Source of the DNA: Lactobacillus isalae
Lineage (GTDB): Bacteria > Bacillota > Bacilli > Lactobacillales > Lactobacillaceae
DNA: 64,000 bases
Direction of reading: 5' to 3'
Assembly: GCF_947539375.1 (NCBI RefSeq)
Contig: NZ_OX443569.1
Location: forward strand, 496,001 to 560,000
Every line of letters begins with the position of its first letter. The first letter of the stretch is position 1. Position numbers and translations under genes: made by a program. Shown piece after piece: positions 63,743 to 64,000 of this stretch. Under the pieces are notes generated by a model. That model had not been told where the DNA came from. It saw only the letters and a program-made list of their open reading frames with translations, and searched no databases.

Positions 63743-64000
63743 ATGAAAGACGTTAAATCCCTTGATAACACTAAAGAATCGCCCTATGATACAGCTATCT
63801 TTGCTGGCGGATGTTTCTGGTGCATGGTAGAGCCTTTCGATACTTATCCAGGCATTGTCAGTGTTGTCTCTGGCTATACTAGCGGTCATGTTGAAAACCC
63901 TAGCTATGAAGAAGTCTGTACTGGGACAACAGGTCATGTTGAAGCTGTAGAGATAACATTTGATCCTAAAATCATTTCATATAAGAAACTAGTTGATATT
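63743..64000 (+). CDS. msrA: Peptide-methionine (S)-S-oxide reductase (5' part, cut by window edge)
   Basis: ATG 63743; 86 codons are visible, with no stop. The MsrA active site is [13 protein letters not shown] (catalytic Cys24), followed by [10 protein letters not shown]-like [21 protein letters not shown] and [11 protein letters not shown]. It reduces the S form of methionine sulfoxide, complementing msrB 1.3 kb upstream. The 3' half lies outside the window. Confidence 0.95.
   Translation, partial: MKDVKSLDNTKESPYDTAIFAGGCFWCMVEPFDTYPGIVSVVSGYTSGHVENPSYEEVCTGTTGHVEAVEITFDPKIISYKKLVDI

Overview
The window comes from a low-GC Gram-positive lactic acid bacterium. The closest fit is the Lactobacillus johnsonii/gasseri group of the acidophilus complex. 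Pointers are the AT-rich sequence with AGGAGG-type ribosome binding sites, a T-box-controlled methionine transporter and hisS-aspS operon, a type I-E-like CRISPR repeat of lactobacillus type, and a siphophage late region of lactobacillus type with an LLH-family holin. Species assignment is inference.

1-22,510: the late half of a tailed (siphovirus) prophage, all on the + strand and nearly without gaps. In order: the 3' end of an HNH nuclease, a probable cos/packaging region, small and large terminase, a DUF1056-like membrane protein, HK97-type portal, protease and capsid, connector and neck proteins, tail tube, tail assembly chaperone, tape measure, Dit, a Tal protein carrying two wall hydrolase domains, two BppU-like baseplate proteins (one ending in a metallophosphoesterase), small membrane proteins, holin and GH25 endolysin. 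Two sites look like programmed -1 frameshifting: the expected one in the tail assembly chaperone (A AAA AAA) and a less expected one at the capsid stop codon (G GGA AAT, 6-nt spacer, GC-rich hairpin) that would add a HeH/LEM-like tail. The lysogeny and replication modules lie off the left edge. The right prophage end lies between the lysin terminator (22,509) and about 22,740.

22,780-38,000: chromosomal genes: a YjeM-like permease, cardiolipin synthase, thyA-dfrA, a type III H+-ATPase, a LysR regulator, a 31-codon minus-strand ORF with its own terminator, tRNA-Ser(CGA), a PAP2 phosphatase, enolase, a SemiSWEET-like transporter, an ABC-F protein, an XRE regulator with a candidate operator, and a two-gene surface operon (coiled-coil protein with a cysteine-free Ada-like domain, plus an EndA-like secreted nuclease).

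38,000-53,660: a methionine T-box and metQNI; fumarase, fumarate reductase and an LDH-family enzyme whose specificity loop has the malate-dehydrogenase arginine (together a reductive malate-fumarate-succinate branch); a ThrE-type exporter, asparaginase, a second P-type ATPase, a large membrane protein, a YbaK/EbsC deacylase, prmA and a small membrane protein.

53,660-64,000: rel and dtd; a T-box with an overlapping Asp/His specifier ahead of hisS-aspS; a 15-spacer CRISPR array of type I-E form without cas genes in view; an aminotransferase on the minus strand; msrB, an SGNH hydrolase and the 5' part of msrA.
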